Assembly (NCBI GenBank): GCA_030068145.1
Contig: JAPJBO010000587.1
Coordinates: 1 to 64,000 of the forward strand
Direction of reading: 5' to 3'
DNA: 64,000 nt
Origin: Diplonema papillatum
Lineage: Eukaryota > Euglenozoa > Diplonemea > Diplonemida > Diplonemidae
Within the stretch, counting starts at the first letter, position 1. Every line of letters starts with the position of its first letter. This document shows positions 10,367 to 25,677 of the stretch, piece after piece. The notes below the pieces were generated by a model. The model made no database searches. It was not told the origin of the DNA and was given only the letters and a program-made list of their open reading frames with translations. Both the position numbers and the translations under genes were made by a program.

Positions 10367-10590
10367 TTCTTTTTTTTGTATAAGCACCTGCTTTGTAGGA
10401 AATGCTTGAGGAGACTGCCAGTTGCGATAGATCAAAGGAGGTAAATGTGCTGTAGCCCACACGAAACACAGGTAACCCTGGGTTTAGTGGCGGGCGTAAG
10501 CGTTCAACAAAAAAGACCCACTTTGTAGTTGTATTGTTTTCTCCCCCTCTAGCCTCCTTCGAAATGAGCACAAGGCAGTCCCTCGAGTAT
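10367..10590 (-). mobile_element. SINE-like family A, copy 1
   Basis: Read on the minus strand, the element starts at ACTCGAGGGACTGCC, is about 210 bp long, and ends in GCAGGTGCTTATAC followed by a poly(A) run (a T-run on the + strand). Eight copies occur in this window, all in the same orientation, with only a few percent differences. The poly(A) end and lack of coding potential fit a short retroposon. No clear tRNA-type promoter boxes were found. Confidence 0.75.
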
Positions 10591-12029
10591 TTTTTCCTCC
10601 TTCTGTCTCATAAAGGGGTGCTGCACCTGCTGCACCTGAGTATTTCTACGTCGATTTTCGGCGGTGTGTCGAACGCCCGTTGATAGTCGCACCCTCAGGT
10701 GCAGTACGACGGGCCTGTCTCCAGGGAGGCTCACGCACTCAGAACTCGGCCTGCACGTATACCGAACTCCGCAGCTCGCATGCGGTGGCGCTGCGAACCA
10801 GCAACTTCTAGCTGAGACACTCCGGTATTGCTGCCCACTGCTGGCTGTGCCCCTGATCGCTTTGAACACCAAGCGGCAGTCAAACCAATGCCCTTGCAAG
10901 CAAACACGCAGGATTCTGCCCTCAGCCCCCTTCTCTCAATCGACCTGCAGTGCAGTCCAGTTGTAAAACGGGTGGCGTTGAGGCTGGCAGGTGTAGCTTT
11001 GAGCGGGTACCACCTTTCTGTGAACTCGTCGCCGTAGTGTATACCCCAAGTATCTCCAAAGAAATCCATTCACCGCCCCCGTGCGAGAATTACGAAAGGA
11101 AAAGAAGGCATCGACTCCTCATCGGTCGGTATGGCATCGCCAGCACCCACGGTGAAGGAACCAGCATGAATGGAGTAAGCCGGCCCACACCCCTGCTCCT
11201 CGGTCAAAAGTCTCGCGTCTCACGGTGTCAAGTCCACCTGATATATATCCACGGCAGGACCGATGCATTACGGGCATTTCCGCTCATTTTTTTTCATCTT
11301 GGATAACTGTCGCGAGTTCTAGGGCTGTGAAGGCTGAATGCACACGCGGGGCACGAAGCGACCGAAGCAAGGCACGACGCGTGCAAAGAGGTAGTCAGTA
11401 GTGGCTTGTGCAGTCTATCATCACAGATTGTTGCTGGAAATCAAGTTCAAACTACTACTACTACTAGTTAGACTGCCGGTTGGATGCGGGAAACTGCACC
11501 TTAATACCACCGACACCCTCTGGGTGCTTCCAGGTTACGCGCAAGCGGGGGTTTGAAACATGGTGATTACTATCACACGCGGCGTTGACTGTGGCTGGTC
11601 TTTGTAAGGGCTGCCTTGATGTTACTTTGATCAAGCTCACCCTTAGCTGAAACTCACGCCGCAGCAGAACGACCACACCCTACCCAAACCCAAGCACCCT
11701 CTAAACGCGTTAGGGGACTTCACAAGGTTTCACAACGGAGTGACACAACACCCGAAACGAGTCGCACTCTTTTACTTTTCTCAACCCCCCGCCATACCCA
11801 AGCCTCTACGGTCAACCGGAGACTTTAAAATACCGACCTTCTAATCCACAAATAACGCTAGAAACTAGTACTACTCTTAGATGACTCGATGTTTTTCGGA
11901 GAGATGGCCCGCATATTCCGTCTCCCTCGTTCTCTTTGTGGAGAAGGTCGCTGGCAGAAATGGCGAAGAAAAATAGTTGTTACAGGGGTTGATGATAATA
12001 AAGCGAGAAGTTCGTTTTTTCCATCGTCT
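10591..12029. other. No gene recognised
   Basis: A fragment shared with family I (GTGGCTTGTGCAGTCTA, followed by an ACT-repeat) lies at about 11400-11468. A block at 11815-11875 is shared with 55110-55160. The rest shows nothing I can identify. Confidence 0.5.
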
Positions 12030-12254
12030 TTTTCTTTTTGTATAAGCACCTGCTTTGTAGGAAATGCTTGAGGAGACTGCCAGTTGCGATAGATCAAAGG
12101 AGGTAAATGTGCTGTAGCCCACACGAAACACAGGTAAATCTGGGTTTAGTGGCGGGCGTAAGCGTTCAACAAAAAAGACCCACTTTGTAGTTGTATTGTT
12201 TTCTCCCCCTCTAGCCTCCTTCGAAATGAGCACAAGGCAGTCCCTCGAGTATTT
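12030..12254 (-). mobile_element. SINE-like family A, copy 2
   Basis: Nearly identical to copy 1 through the full length, again with the T-run on its left. 12255-12599 holds nothing recognisable. Confidence 0.75.
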
Positions 12255-12599
12255 CTTTGAACTTCCGCAACGTGCTTTGCAGGAAGTCTGCCGCTAACAA
12301 TACGATGGAAGTCATGCGCCGTAGTCCCATACAAAAGAAGGCAAAGTGTCAGTTGAACAACAACTGGAGTGGGTTCGATATGGAATAGAGCGCAGGTTGA
12401 AGGCACTCAACAAATGAGCCAGACAGTCCCCTGCCACGACACCGTGCTGAAACGGGTTAAACCGTTTTGAGAGGCATGAAAATAGTGGCCGAAACCACAG
12501 ACCAGTGAAGGACGGGGCGGTGCTCGCCAAACAAATAAACGAAGCATCTGCGCACTTCTTTCCGTTTCTTTCAAACCCCCCGCGTTTCTTTTTCTTTTT

Positions 12600-12906
12600 G
12601 AAAGTATGCCAATACTGCAGGGAATAGCTGACTAGACCTCTTGAGAGTTTGTGCTAACCACGAAGTGGGGAGTCGGGAGAACCTACAAAGCCAAAATCAG
12701 GACCGACCCCCCCGTTCGTGAGAAAAAAACGAAGAATAGTTGAGTTGCAGCTCTTGACAAAGATAGATGGAAAAAAGAAGGTGTTTTATTCTTCGCTTTT
12801 TCTCACGAACGGGGGGGTCGGTCCTGCTTTTGGCTTTGTAGGTTCTCCCGACTCCCCAATTCGTGGTTAGCACAAACTCAAGAGGTCTCCTGCAGTATTG
12901 GCATAC
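12600..12906. repeat. Inverted pair of family C copies (long hairpin)
   Basis: A partial + copy (about 12600-12735) is followed directly by a full-length minus copy (about 12736-12906). The two arms of about 130 bp pair almost perfectly around a spacer of about 48 bp, so transcript or single-stranded DNA would fold into a long hairpin. Confidence 0.8.
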
Positions 12907-13164
12907 TTCAGGGAATTAGCTTCTATATCCACATTTGGACTGTCAGTCCAAATTTGGAAAAGCCGGCGGGGAAAAAGAAGAAATAAAATGGCACTATACC
13001 ATCACCCAGGCCCCCGGCAGAGGTGGCCAATGTGCGATCCGAGGCACTCAGGGCGTGAAGATACGTTGCGTCGCGCTGTGTTGAGCTCATTCCTGAGCGA
13101 GGACGCAAAAAGCCGTCAGCGGTCCAAATTTGGAAAATGGGCCGGAAACCAAGCTAATGCCCTG

Positions 13165-13345
13165 ATACTTTCAAGAATAAAAACACTTCCCACACCCTTC
13201 CTCCCGAACGAGCGCCTGCTTTTGTGGGGAATACCCCAGGAGGGCCGCCAGTTGTGAGGGGATGAGCTGTGGGGTGCGCACAGTTCGCCCCCACACGAAA
13301 CAGATAGCATCAGGTTTGTGCCGAGTGTACGCCTCCAACGAGTTA
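13165..13345 (-). repeat. Old relative of SINE-like family A
   Basis: GAGCGCCTGCTTTTG, AGGGCCGCCAGTTG and CCACACGAAACAG follow the order of family A blocks but are strongly diverged. It is probably an older subfamily. Confidence 0.4.
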
Positions 13346-13359
13346 TCGTTTAGTTCTTG

Positions 13360-13463
13360 GAAGTACGCGAATCCTGCAGGGAATAGTTGACCAGACCTCT
13401 TGAGTTTGTGCTGTCCACGATTGTGGGAACTCTTTTTGTGAGAAAAAACGAAGAACAAAAACC
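13360..13463 (+). repeat. Family C, partial copy
   Basis: CTGCAGGGAATAGTTGACC through AGAAAAAACGAAGAA, with an internal deletion. It runs straight into the T-run of the next SINE-like copy, so the SINE inserted at its A-rich end. Confidence 0.65.
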
Positions 13464-13672
13464 TTCTTTTTTGTATAAGCACCTGCCTTGCAGGAAATAC
13501 TTGAGGAGACTGCCAGTTGCGAAAGATCAAAGGAGGTAAATGTGCTGTAGCCCACACGAAACACAGGTGAATCTGGGTTTAGTGGCAGGCGTAAAGACCC
13601 ACTTTGTAGTTGTATTGTTTTCTCCCCCTCTAGCCTCCTTCGTAATTAGCACAAGGCAGTCCCTCGAGTAGT
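13464..13672 (-). mobile_element. SINE-like family A, copy 3
   Basis: Same body and tail as copies 1 and 2, but lacking the CGTTCAACAAAAA segment. It is inserted next to a partial family C repeat. Confidence 0.72.
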
Positions 13673-13904
13673 TTCCATTCGTCAACAGCCGCGTCTCAAC
13701 TATTCCCGCTCGCTAGCCGCAAGCACCGGGTGGCACCTCCGCGTATTTCTTTCGGTACTCCCCAGCCTCAGGTGTCATGGGGAGGCCTTCACGTGGCGAC
13801 ACTGTTGACCGCACCTTCATTGAGTCGCGGTCGCCGATCCCCCAACCGCCAGCATCATGTACTTGATGCGACGCGGAACAAGTGCTGACAGCACCGCCCG
13901 GCGA

Positions 13905-14190
13905 ATGGAAGGCCACAAAAGTGGCAAATCAACCGGTCGGGGTGCGTAGCCAAGGGCCTGATGGCTGAGTGCACACCTAAGCAGGTCTGCATCCTCGTGT
14001 TGTAGCCGTGTTGTGTATAAGGCTTCGTGGGGGCCTGGTCAACCATCTCATCACAATATGCGCAAACTTTCTCGACAGTGATTGGACAGTCGGGATGCCG
14101 GGGGCGGGTCTCCATGAAGAAGAAAAAAGTAAAGCAAGACCTGCCCCCTGCGCCTGCTGTCTCCGGCTGCTTCGGCAGACGACACATACT
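13905..14190. repeat. Interspersed repeat family I, copy 1
   Basis: Shared with 22158-22408 from GGCCACA...GTGGCAAATC to CGGCAGACGACACATAC, about 85-90% alike by eye. This copy holds an extra stretch near 13952-13995. 13673-13904 holds nothing recognisable. Confidence 0.7.
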
Positions 14191-14258
14191 ACTACTACTA
14201 CTATTACTACTACTACTACTACTACTACTACTACAACTACTGCTACTACTATTACTAC
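14186..14258. repeat. (ACT)n microsatellite
   Basis: About 24 near-perfect ACT/CTA triplets at the end of repeat family I; shorter ACT runs end the related fragments at 11465 and 22470. T-rich and A-rich low complexity follows to about 14455, then nothing recognisable to 14850. Confidence 0.85.
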
Positions 14259-14854
14259 TCCCCAGCCTCCGAGTTTCGCACTTCTTTCTGCGCTTTTTCT
14301 TCTTCTTTTTTTTGTTTTTTCTTTTTTTTTCTTTCCCTTTTCTTTTTTTTTTTTGCGCAGACTGCCGTTACCGTTGCCTGCCAAATAAGAATAATAAAGG
14401 AAAGCCCATTGCGCTCTCCGACACGTGCTTTGCCGAAAAAAAAAAAAAAAGGGGGTACTTCGTTTCCCTCCGTTTGTTCGGGGCATTGCGCATGTCGGCG
14501 GTTAGATGAAGTAACTCACCGATGACAAAATTACGTGAAATTGATGTACACCTCGGATCGATCTGAAAGACAAACCTCATCACAACCACCAAAGAGCGTA
14601 AGGAATGCTCCTTAGCGAGTCTGCACGAGAAATACTCCCCATCCGGGGGTCCGACAACTACACAAGAATTGGTGACAGGTCTGGGGGGTGAGTCTGAGAG
14701 TCTTGGCGCTGGCTGTCGTCAAGGGGACCCGGGGGAAGGCGAACAATCTTGGAAGACGCGGAAAGCCGCCCATTTCGCACGCTCCCCCGTGAGGAATCGC
14801 CGAACAGCGCGCACGACGACGCTTTTGAACAAACCCCCCCCCCCCCCCCCCCCC

Positions 14855-15300
14855 CCCCCCTGGACCCTTCACGATCCCGCTGAGGCTGAAGCCCCGCCCT
14901 TCCCCGGTCCCGCCAGCCTTCCCGGGTATTTCCTCGTTGGAAAAAGCTACCCGGGTTTCGTTCAGCTCGCTGACTAGAGTAGCTGCAAGCCAGGAGACAT
15001 TGCACCTCGGCGAGACGCGCGACTCACGGTCGACGCGTTTTTATATTCCCCCCACCGCGCGAGAGAAGCCGAAAGCGAACTGGTGGCAGGCGTGGACCCT
15101 TCACCAGTGCTCGCCGAGGCCGGAACCTCGCCGATCCCCCCCCCCCCCCCTCCCCCCCCCCCCCCCCCCCCAAGTCCCGGCACCCAGCTCACCGCCGGGT
15201 GTGTTTCCTCTCGCTCGAAATAGCCGCCCCTGCCGATCCGAGTTCAGCAAGGCTGGCGGAGAGTGGCTGCGACTCTTTAGGGGACATTGCACCCGCCACC
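14855..15300. repeat. Duplicated upstream segment of the ARF-GEF gene, with poly(C) runs
   Basis: Two diverged copies, 14859-15005 and 15090-15295, share TGGACCCTTCAC, CCGGGT...TTTCCTC and GACATTGCACC in the same order. Poly(C) runs lie at about 14836-14860 and 15137-15172. The pair sits directly 5' of the ARF-GEF start and may include promoter or 5' UTR. No trans-splice acceptor could be fixed. Confidence 0.5.
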
Positions 15301-15472
15301 GGCGGAGACACGTGCAGCTGCCCAGCAGGGACAAGCCCCCACCCCGGTTGGTGGCTCGGGCGTCAGCTGCGGGCATCTTGTTGGGGTTCCTTCCTGTGAA
15401 CACCCCCCCCTTCCCCCGCGTTTGCCCCGTTCCATTGCTGTTGGAACAGGCGCGTGGCCCCGCTTCCGGCCC

Positions 15473-19487
<4,015 letters not shown>

Positions 19488-19746
19488 GTATGCAAAAAGC
19501 GGTTCCTCTTCCACCAGCGAAACCTTTTGAAAGAACTCGACGGGAAAGCCTCACGATGGGAACCCCAACCGTAACCGTGCGCGTGCGCCAAAACACTGAA
19601 ACCAACGAGCCGCAATCATTCGCTGCGCTGAACTTGTATAACAAGCGTTCATCGCCAACAACACAAAAAACCACCGAAACAACATCCACACCGACATTCT
19701 TTCCTTTGTGTGGGACGAAGGTCACCCGTAAACTCTCAAATCCAGG

Positions 19747-20230
19747 ATTTTCAAGCGAACTTAACTCTACAAAACGGCCCCCGCAAATAAGCGAACAGAG
19801 CCGACGCCGTCAAAGCTTCGGCAGCTGGCGTCGAAACAAGCGTATCCTGCGGGAGGTGTACATTGCGTGGGGAGAGTCGTGGGCGAAAGGCAGAGACTTG
19901 CTCCGTGAAACCCCTGAAAGTGGCAGCAAGGTGTCTCCCTTCATCCGAAGGTGTCCTCCCGGCGAGGTGTCCTCCAGGGGTAGGACAGTGTATCCGGCCA
20001 CGGAGACACGTCAAACGGCGGGATGCAATTAACAGGTGAGAGACACCTCCCCGTTGGCGGAGGCACTGAGAAGAAGGTGCCCCTCTAACCCTCTTGCAGC
20101 ACCGGGACCCGCGGCACGTGGCGAAGTTCTTGTTCGACCAGGCAAAGGAGCTGTGGCTGAAGCCGTCGCAGACCGGCGAGCTCCTCCTCCGCAACAAAAA
20201 GTCGAACTCGCGCGTCCACAAAAGAAATAT
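19747..20230 (+). pseudogene. Decayed copy of ARF-GEF Sec7 exon inside intron 1
   Basis: 19747-19905 repeats the intron end and exon start found at 20364-20525 at about 90% identity, but the acceptor CAG has become CGG and the region is broken after RDLL. An unrelated insert of about 190 bp with repeated GGTGTC blocks follows. Then 20099-20222 repeats the exon part encoding DPRHVAKFLFD and GELLLRNK. The copy cannot encode a Sec7 domain. It could instead be an alternative exon remnant, but the lost acceptor argues against use. Confidence 0.8.
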
Positions 20231-20398
20231 TCGTTCTGCTGAACGTCACCAGGAAGACTCTAACAGCTGGGAGTTTCAAGCGAACATTACACTCTCAATC
20301 ACCGGCCTTTGAACCTCAAAAAACGCAAAAAAAGAACCCGTCCATCCGGAGACTCTAAAACCCCGGATTCTCAAGCGAACTGTAACACTACAAAACAG

Positions 20399-21228
20399 AC
20401 CCCCCCGCAATGAAGCGGACGGAGCCGACGCCGTCAGAACTGCGGCAGCTCGCGTCGAACAAGCGAATCCTGCGGGAGGTGTACATTGCGTGGGGAGAGT
20501 CGTGGGCGAAAGGCAGAGACTTGCTCTTGAAGTACCGGGTCCTGCCGTCCGACGACCCGCGGCACGTGGCGAAGTTCTTGTTCGACCACGCGAAGGAGCT
20601 GCGGCTGAAGCCGTCGCAGACCGGCGAGCTCCTCCTCCGCAACAAAGAGTGGAACTCGCGCGTCCTCAGCGAGTACATGGCGCTGTTCAGCATGGCCGCT
20701 CAGCCCCTCGACGTCTGCCTGCGGATGGTCCTGCAGCAGTTTTTGCCGTGCGGCGAGAGCCAGATCATGGAGAGGCTGATGATGTCCTTCGTCGCCCAGT
20801 ACGCGAAGCAGAACGACCACCACCCGATGTTCGCCCCCACCGGCGAGTTCCCGAAAAAACTGTCCGTGCTCCTCCCCGGCTGGGACGTGAACGGCCACGT
20901 CATCATCGCCACCGTCGTGTCGTCGCCAACGCCCACCACCATCCTCGTCGTCCTCGACAACCCGTACCTCCCCAGGGACGAGCTCATCGTCGACAGAGAC
21001 ACCGTCCGCAAGCTCGATTTCGCGTACTTCGCCGCGACGACCCTCCTCTTCGTCAACACGCAGGAGTTCAACCAAAACACCAAACAATCCGACTTCCGCC
21101 CCGCGAGCGACTACATAAACCTTCTCGTCGAACAGTCGGACGGGGCGATGTCCGTCGAGGCCTGCGAATCCCTCGTGAAGTCCGTGTTCAAGAAGGAAAT
21201 CAAGCTCGACGACGCGTACAACGACCAC
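20399..21228 (+). CDS. ARF-GEF exon 2: Sec7 catalytic domain
   Basis: The acceptor ACAAAACAG ends at 20398. The first two bases complete an Asn codon begun in exon 1, which supports the junction. The exon encodes about residues 1339-1615, matching Sec7 helices: GRDLLLKY, DPRHVAKFLFDH, GELLLRNKEWN, and the glutamic-finger loop LPCGESQIMERL (Glu about 1458; the family usual is LPGEAQKI). An insert of about 55 residues (from about PKKLSVLLPG to VDRDTVRKL) separates the two catalytic motifs. The second motif is NTQEFNQN where the family has NTDLHN, so exchange activity is uncertain. The exon ends in phase 0 before GTATGC at 21229. Confidence 0.88.
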
Positions 21229-21960
21229 GTATGCCAATGCTGGCGAGGCCTCCGGCCAGCCAGGCTTTTCTTGCCTGCCTTGCGTTCCTCTTGTCTTTGC
21301 TCGTCCAGTGCGGTGGCTGGTTGATGTAGAGAAGCATACGTGTCTACGGATCTCGATTGCGACGTAGCCCGTTTAAATGATCGGAGGTGGGGCTCGGGGC
21401 GCTTTAACCTTGTGGAGGAGGGTTTCCTGCATTTCTCACTTTTGTTGGCTTGAAATTCTGGCTCTTGCAGGCACCGCGCGGCTCTCGGCGATTGGAGTTT
21501 GGCTCATTCGCATTCGTTATGGGCGGTGGTTCCACGTGAAGAAATCGTCACGGAGTCGTCCCGCTGCGGTTCGGAAGGTCACCAAACGCCGCACCCCCAC
21601 AAAATGCGTTCAGGGCCACATTCATTGCGAATGTGTTCGTGGTGTAGGTCGCAGGAGTATTTGGCTAGCCAACAACCTTTGGCCCAAGGTGTGTGAAAGA
21701 GTGAAAGAGTACGTACAGTAGTGCGCAGCGAAACGAACGAGTGCAAAAGAACGGGGGTAGCACAAACTACCATTCCAACGGACCACCGCAAAATTCTTGC
21801 CTTTTAAAACCAGCACCAATAACAACGACCCCCACAGAACGCGTTCGAGCTCGAAACAACGTCTCACGAAGCGTGGAAAAAGTGGCGCGAGGTATCCTTC
21901 CTTTGCAGTATCTCCCCCGTGGACCAGTGAGAGAACATGTATTAGTACGGGCACCGAGAT

Positions 21961-22158
21961 TTCTTTTTTGTATAAGCACCCGCTTTGTAGGAGACTGCCA
22001 GTTGCGATGGATCAAAGGAGGTAAATGTGCTGTAGCCCACACGAAAAACAGGTAAATCTGGGTTTAGTGGCGGGCGTAAGCGTTCAACAAAAAAGACCCA
22101 CTTTGTAGTTGTATTGTTTTCTCCCCCTCTAGCCTCCTTCGAAATGAGCACAAGGCAG
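21961..22158 (-). mobile_element. SINE-like family A, copy 4 (in ARF-GEF intron 2)
   Basis: Tail and body as in the other copies. The 5' end stops at GCACAAGGCAG, where repeat family I begins at once. 21229-21960 of the intron holds nothing else recognised. Confidence 0.75.
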
Positions 22159-22470
22159 GGCCACAGTGGCAAATCGACCGGTCGGGGGGTGCTTAGCAGC
22201 CAATGGCCTGTTGTAGCCGTGTTGTGTACAAGCCTCCGTGGGGGCCTGGTCAACCACCTCATCATAATAGGCGCAAACCTTTCTCGACCGTGATTGGACA
22301 GTCGGGATGCCGGGGGCGGGTCTCCGTGAAGAAGAGAAAAGTAAAGCAAGACCTGCCCCCTGCGCCTGCTGCCTCCGGCTGCTTCGGCAGACGACACATA
22401 CAACTAGCGGCTTGTGCAGTCTACCGACACAGATTGTTGCTGCATAACAAGTTCAAACTACTACTACTAC
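22158..22470. repeat. Interspersed repeat family I, copy 2
   Basis: Matches 13905-14190, then continues into a CTTGTGCAGTCTA segment shared with 11400-11468 and ends in a short ACT run. It lies inside ARF-GEF intron 2. Confidence 0.7.
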
Positions 22471-22474
22471 TACG

Positions 22475-22658
22475 AAAGTATGCTAATACTGCAGGGAATA
22501 GTTGACCAGACCTCTTGAGTTTGTGCTATCCACGAATTACGAGTCGGGAGATTGCAAAGCCAAAAGCAGGACCGACCCCCCGTGAGAAAAGCGAAGAAAT
22601 AAAACCACCTTCCTTTTTCCATCTATCTTTGTCAAGAGCTGCGACTCAACTATTCCTT
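22475..22658 (+). repeat. Family C, copy in ARF-GEF intron 2
   Basis: Full-length apart from small gaps, from GTATGCTAATACTGCAGGG to GACTCAACTATTC. Confidence 0.75.
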
Positions 22659-23636
22659 AGCACGGGCGCCCAGCTGTTTTGGCCAAACCCGCAAACCCAC
22701 CAACCAAAGAATGTGCGGAGCAGGTTTTAGACAGAAGCTTGGGCGAAAGCTTTGGCATACGGACGGGGGTCGGCAGGTGTCTTCACCCATTCCAGCTAAG
22801 TACAGGATTCGATCAAGGACGGAGGAGCTGAAGAGTTTGCAGGCCCTAGGGGGCTACGTGGTGTGTATAGGTCCCAATACAGGCCCCAATATGGCCCACA
22901 TACCGGGATCCAGCTCCCAGACCCCAGATCCCAGGACCGCGGACCAAGAAACGCTTGTGTCTGCGGCCTACGCGCGCGCGCGTAGTATATATACAACCTC
23001 CTGCTGGGGTCGATATCGGGGTGGGGTCAGATCCGGGGTAGGATCAGGGTATACAGGGGGTCAGCAGGGATCCACCAGCAGGGATCCACGGTACCAGCAG
23101 CACACCCCGGTAGATGGGCTGTATGCCTATACCCTAGAGCGAAAATGACAGGTTTTGTCACAAAGTCGTCTGATGACGAACTCCGAAAAATATACGAAAC
23201 CTCGTACAAATTGCTCGGGAGCGCCGGTGTAAGCTGCGACCGAAGGTTCCAACAGAAAATCTCTCTTACGACACTCAGGGCACAAAGGATATCTTCCCAC
23301 AACGACGAAGCTCTGAAATCCCGGATTCTTAAGCGAACTAGACGTGCCCGGTTGGCACGGATCTTCATCATCTGAAGATAGGTAGCCAGGGCGAACTGTG
23401 GTGATGCCATTCTCTTATTGCGACGGAGACGACTCTCTCTTTAGTCCATTGGGCACTGCAGGCCTCCGGCAGTGTGCACAAAAGCTCGAATTGAGACCAT
23501 TGTCTTGCCGACGGCACCCTCGAAAGCCCGCAAAGCTGCGGTTTTATGCGAAGTCTCCGAAATATTGTGCTCGAAGGGAAATGAGGCGGCGTGTAGTTTG
23601 TTTCGAAAGTCAGGATCGAACTCGAGATCGTTTTCC
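22659..23636. other. Remaining part of ARF-GEF intron 2
   Basis: Imperfect short GGTCC/GGATCC-rich repeats lie at 22880-23100. A block at about 23265-23340 matches 59445-59520 upstream of the ABC gene and ends in the intron-end element (TTAAGCGAAC). No exon is supported here. Confidence 0.5.
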
Positions 23637-23939
23637 TATAGCGGAAATACTCGACGTAACTGCTTTGACTCCGAATGGAAGGAAGGGAGGAAACATGGAG
23701 GTAGAGGGGCAAATACAATACAAACACAACCTGATTTGTTCTTCGCTTACACCACCGTGTGTTGTTTTCTCAATCAGGACTTTGACCTGTTGTGTTTGTG
23801 TGATTTGTCGTGTTGGGGTAGACCCGCATGATCTTACGTCCGTTCAACACGTGGTTCGGTAGTTACAGCACTTGGGATCCCTTCGGGTCTTTGTCTGACA
23901 GCATCGTCGAGCATTTCTGGCGCTTATGTAAAAAAAAAC
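23637..23939 (+). mobile_element. SINE-like family B, copy 1 (plus orientation)
   Basis: About 300 bp, from ACTCGACGTAACTGC to GGCGCTTATG plus a poly(A) run. Four further copies lie on the minus strand (39252-39550, 51077-51236, 57722-57836, 63729-64000). Its last 45 bases resemble the tail of family A although the bodies differ. Confidence 0.8.
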
Positions 23940-23958
23940 GACCACCGCACACCCACAG

Positions 23959-24152
23959 GCGAGAAAAGAGTTCAGGCTGCAGAAAGAGGCTGACCGACCG
24001 AAGCAACAAGGAAAGCACCCGTTTCAAGAATCAACCGGCTCGCACCTTGACGTCGCCCTCAACACCTGGAAGGCTAAGGAAAGCCTGCTCGAAGTGTCGC
24101 TCGACCCCTTGTTGAAATCTGAGCTGCCTGCGCCCAAGGCAAGCGCCAAAGC
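23959..24152 (+). CDS. ARF-GEF exon 3
   Basis: The acceptor is CACCCACAG at 23950-23958. The phase 0 start continues the Sec7 C-terminus with ARKEFRLQKEADRPK. It encodes about 65 residues with few hydrophobics, then LDVALNTWKAKESLLEVSL. It ends two bases into a codon before GTATGT. The next SINE tail begins within five bases of that donor. Confidence 0.75.
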
Positions 24153-24154
24153 GT

Positions 24155-24362
24155 ATGTTTTCTTTTCTTGGATAAGCACCTGCTTGAAATACTTGAGGAG
24201 CCTGCCAGCTGCAAAAGATCAAAGGATGTAGCCCACACGAAACACAGGTGAATCTGGGTTCAGTGGCGGGCGTAAGCGTTCAACAAAAAGACCCACGTTG
24301 TAGTTGTATTGTTTCTCCCCCTCTAGCCTCCTTCGAAGTAAGCACAAGGCAGCCGAGTATTT
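24155..24362 (-). mobile_element. SINE-like family A, copy 5 (at the very start of ARF-GEF intron 3)
   Basis: The T-rich tail starts directly after the exon 3 donor GTATGT. The body matches other copies with small deletions. A perfect 14-bp inverted repeat around CCACCACGTGCAC lies just beyond it at 24420-24453, and a weaker one at 24462-24491. Confidence 0.75.
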
Positions 24363-24780
24363 TCTCGCAGCGCTACCCTGTTTGTTATGGAAATCACAAA
24401 TGAGACGATCCGTGCGGTACCCACCACGTGCACAGCATCGTGCACGTGGTGGGGTTGCCAGGATCTTTCCGAGACCCTCCCTGGGAAAGATCGTGGCCTT
24501 TTGGTTGGTTTCACTCTGCGACCATTTCTCACGACACAACAAACTCGTGGAAACAGAAAATGGTCACAGTCCCCCCTACGATACCCTGCCAAATGATACC
24601 GCATATTCTGCTTATGACCGGTGACGTGGCACGTGGTTCACCTCTGATATCGGTACCACACCGCGCGCGTCCGTTGGCCACGGCTTGTCCCTGACGCACC
24701 GCCGCACTCTTTGGTATCGGTCGAGCGAAAAGGGACCATTACCGACAGTTGCCGGCCAACAAGTACTCGAACTCCCACAG

Positions 24781-24904
24781 GTTCGAACTGGGCGCTGCGA
24801 AGCTAAAGGAAGATACACTATGCGTCCTCAAGTCGGGCAAACCTTTACGCTCCCCGTATCACGAGCAGTACACCGATCGCCTGCACATAAGTCTGATTCT
24901 TCCG
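24781..24904 (+). CDS. ARF-GEF exon 4
   Basis: The acceptor is ACTCCCACAG. The first base completes the Ala codon left by exon 3. It encodes FELGAAKLKEDT and GKPLRSPYHEQYTDRL, resembling the start of the HDS1 region after Sec7. It ends in phase 0 before GTATGTC at 24905. The exon is short, so its support rests on phase, splice signals and the HDS1-like order. Confidence 0.7.
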
Positions 24905-25110
24905 GTATGTCTAAAGCGGCTCAAAGCAGAACATCACATCAAGTCCAGCAACCTCGGAACTTTGCGCCCTTGCGTCCTGCATTTTCCTCCAGTGTGCGCC
25001 CAGGAACATCTTCCATTTTACTTGCCATTTGCGCCCGTTTGCTTGAAACGTCGGACGACGCTGCAGAAAAAAACGCGAACCCGTATCGTACCGTCGCCAC
25101 ATTAACTCAG

Positions 25111-25177
25111 TATATTTGGCCGTGCTGCAAGCTGGTGTTCGACCATGTCCTGCTGACCTCTTCGAATTTGCACCTAG
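25111..25177 (+). CDS. ARF-GEF exon 5
   Basis: The acceptor is TTAACTCAG. It encodes YIWPCCKLVFDHVLLTSSNL, similar to the HDS1 segment that follows Sec7 in BIG proteins. It ends one base into a codon before GTATGC at 25178, and exon 6 supplies the two missing bases. Confidence 0.7.
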
Positions 25178-25402
25178 GTATGCCCTCATGGAAAATGTCT
25201 GCCGCAAAGCTAGTTTTCCCCCTCGGCGGGCCTTGCCGCCCGTCTCTTGCATTCGCATGCGCTCGCGCAGCGCTCTTCAATACCGCTAAGAACGAAAGGA
25301 GGAATCCGTTTTGCCTCGGGGCACGTTCGGGTTTCCGACACTTACAGTCGTGAGCGGCGCAAGGCCTGGTCAACCACAATCACAAATCACCACTCCATCT
25401 CA

Positions 25403-25677
25403 AGCAAAAGCGACAAGGACGGGTTGGTCCGGAGGCAGGAAACGAAAAGCGACAACAGGGGGAATTCTAACGCAAAAGCGACAAGGACGGGTAGGTCCCG
25501 AGGCGGAATCGAAAAGCGAAACCAGGGGGAATTCGAACGCAAAAGCGACAAGGACGGGTTGGTCTCGAGGCAGGAAACGAAAAGCGAAAACAGGGGGAAT
25601 TCGAACGCAAAAGCGACAAGGACGGGTTGGTCCCGAGGCAGGAAACGAAACGCGAAAACAGGGGGGAATTCGAACGC
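25403..25677. repeat. 68-bp minisatellite in ARF-GEF intron 5
   Basis: Four units of 68 bp, each starting GCAAAAGCGACAAGGACGGG. The first two units carry a few substitutions. Confidence 0.9.

Noticed and set aside
14008-14509. Open frames over the ACT repeat and T-rich DNA
   Set aside because: Low-complexity artefacts within repeat family I and its flank.
23145-23375. Possible extra ARF-GEF exon (KSSDDELRKIYETSYKLLGS)
   Set aside because: It does not keep phase between exons 2 and 3 with the available splice sites and has no HDS1 likeness.
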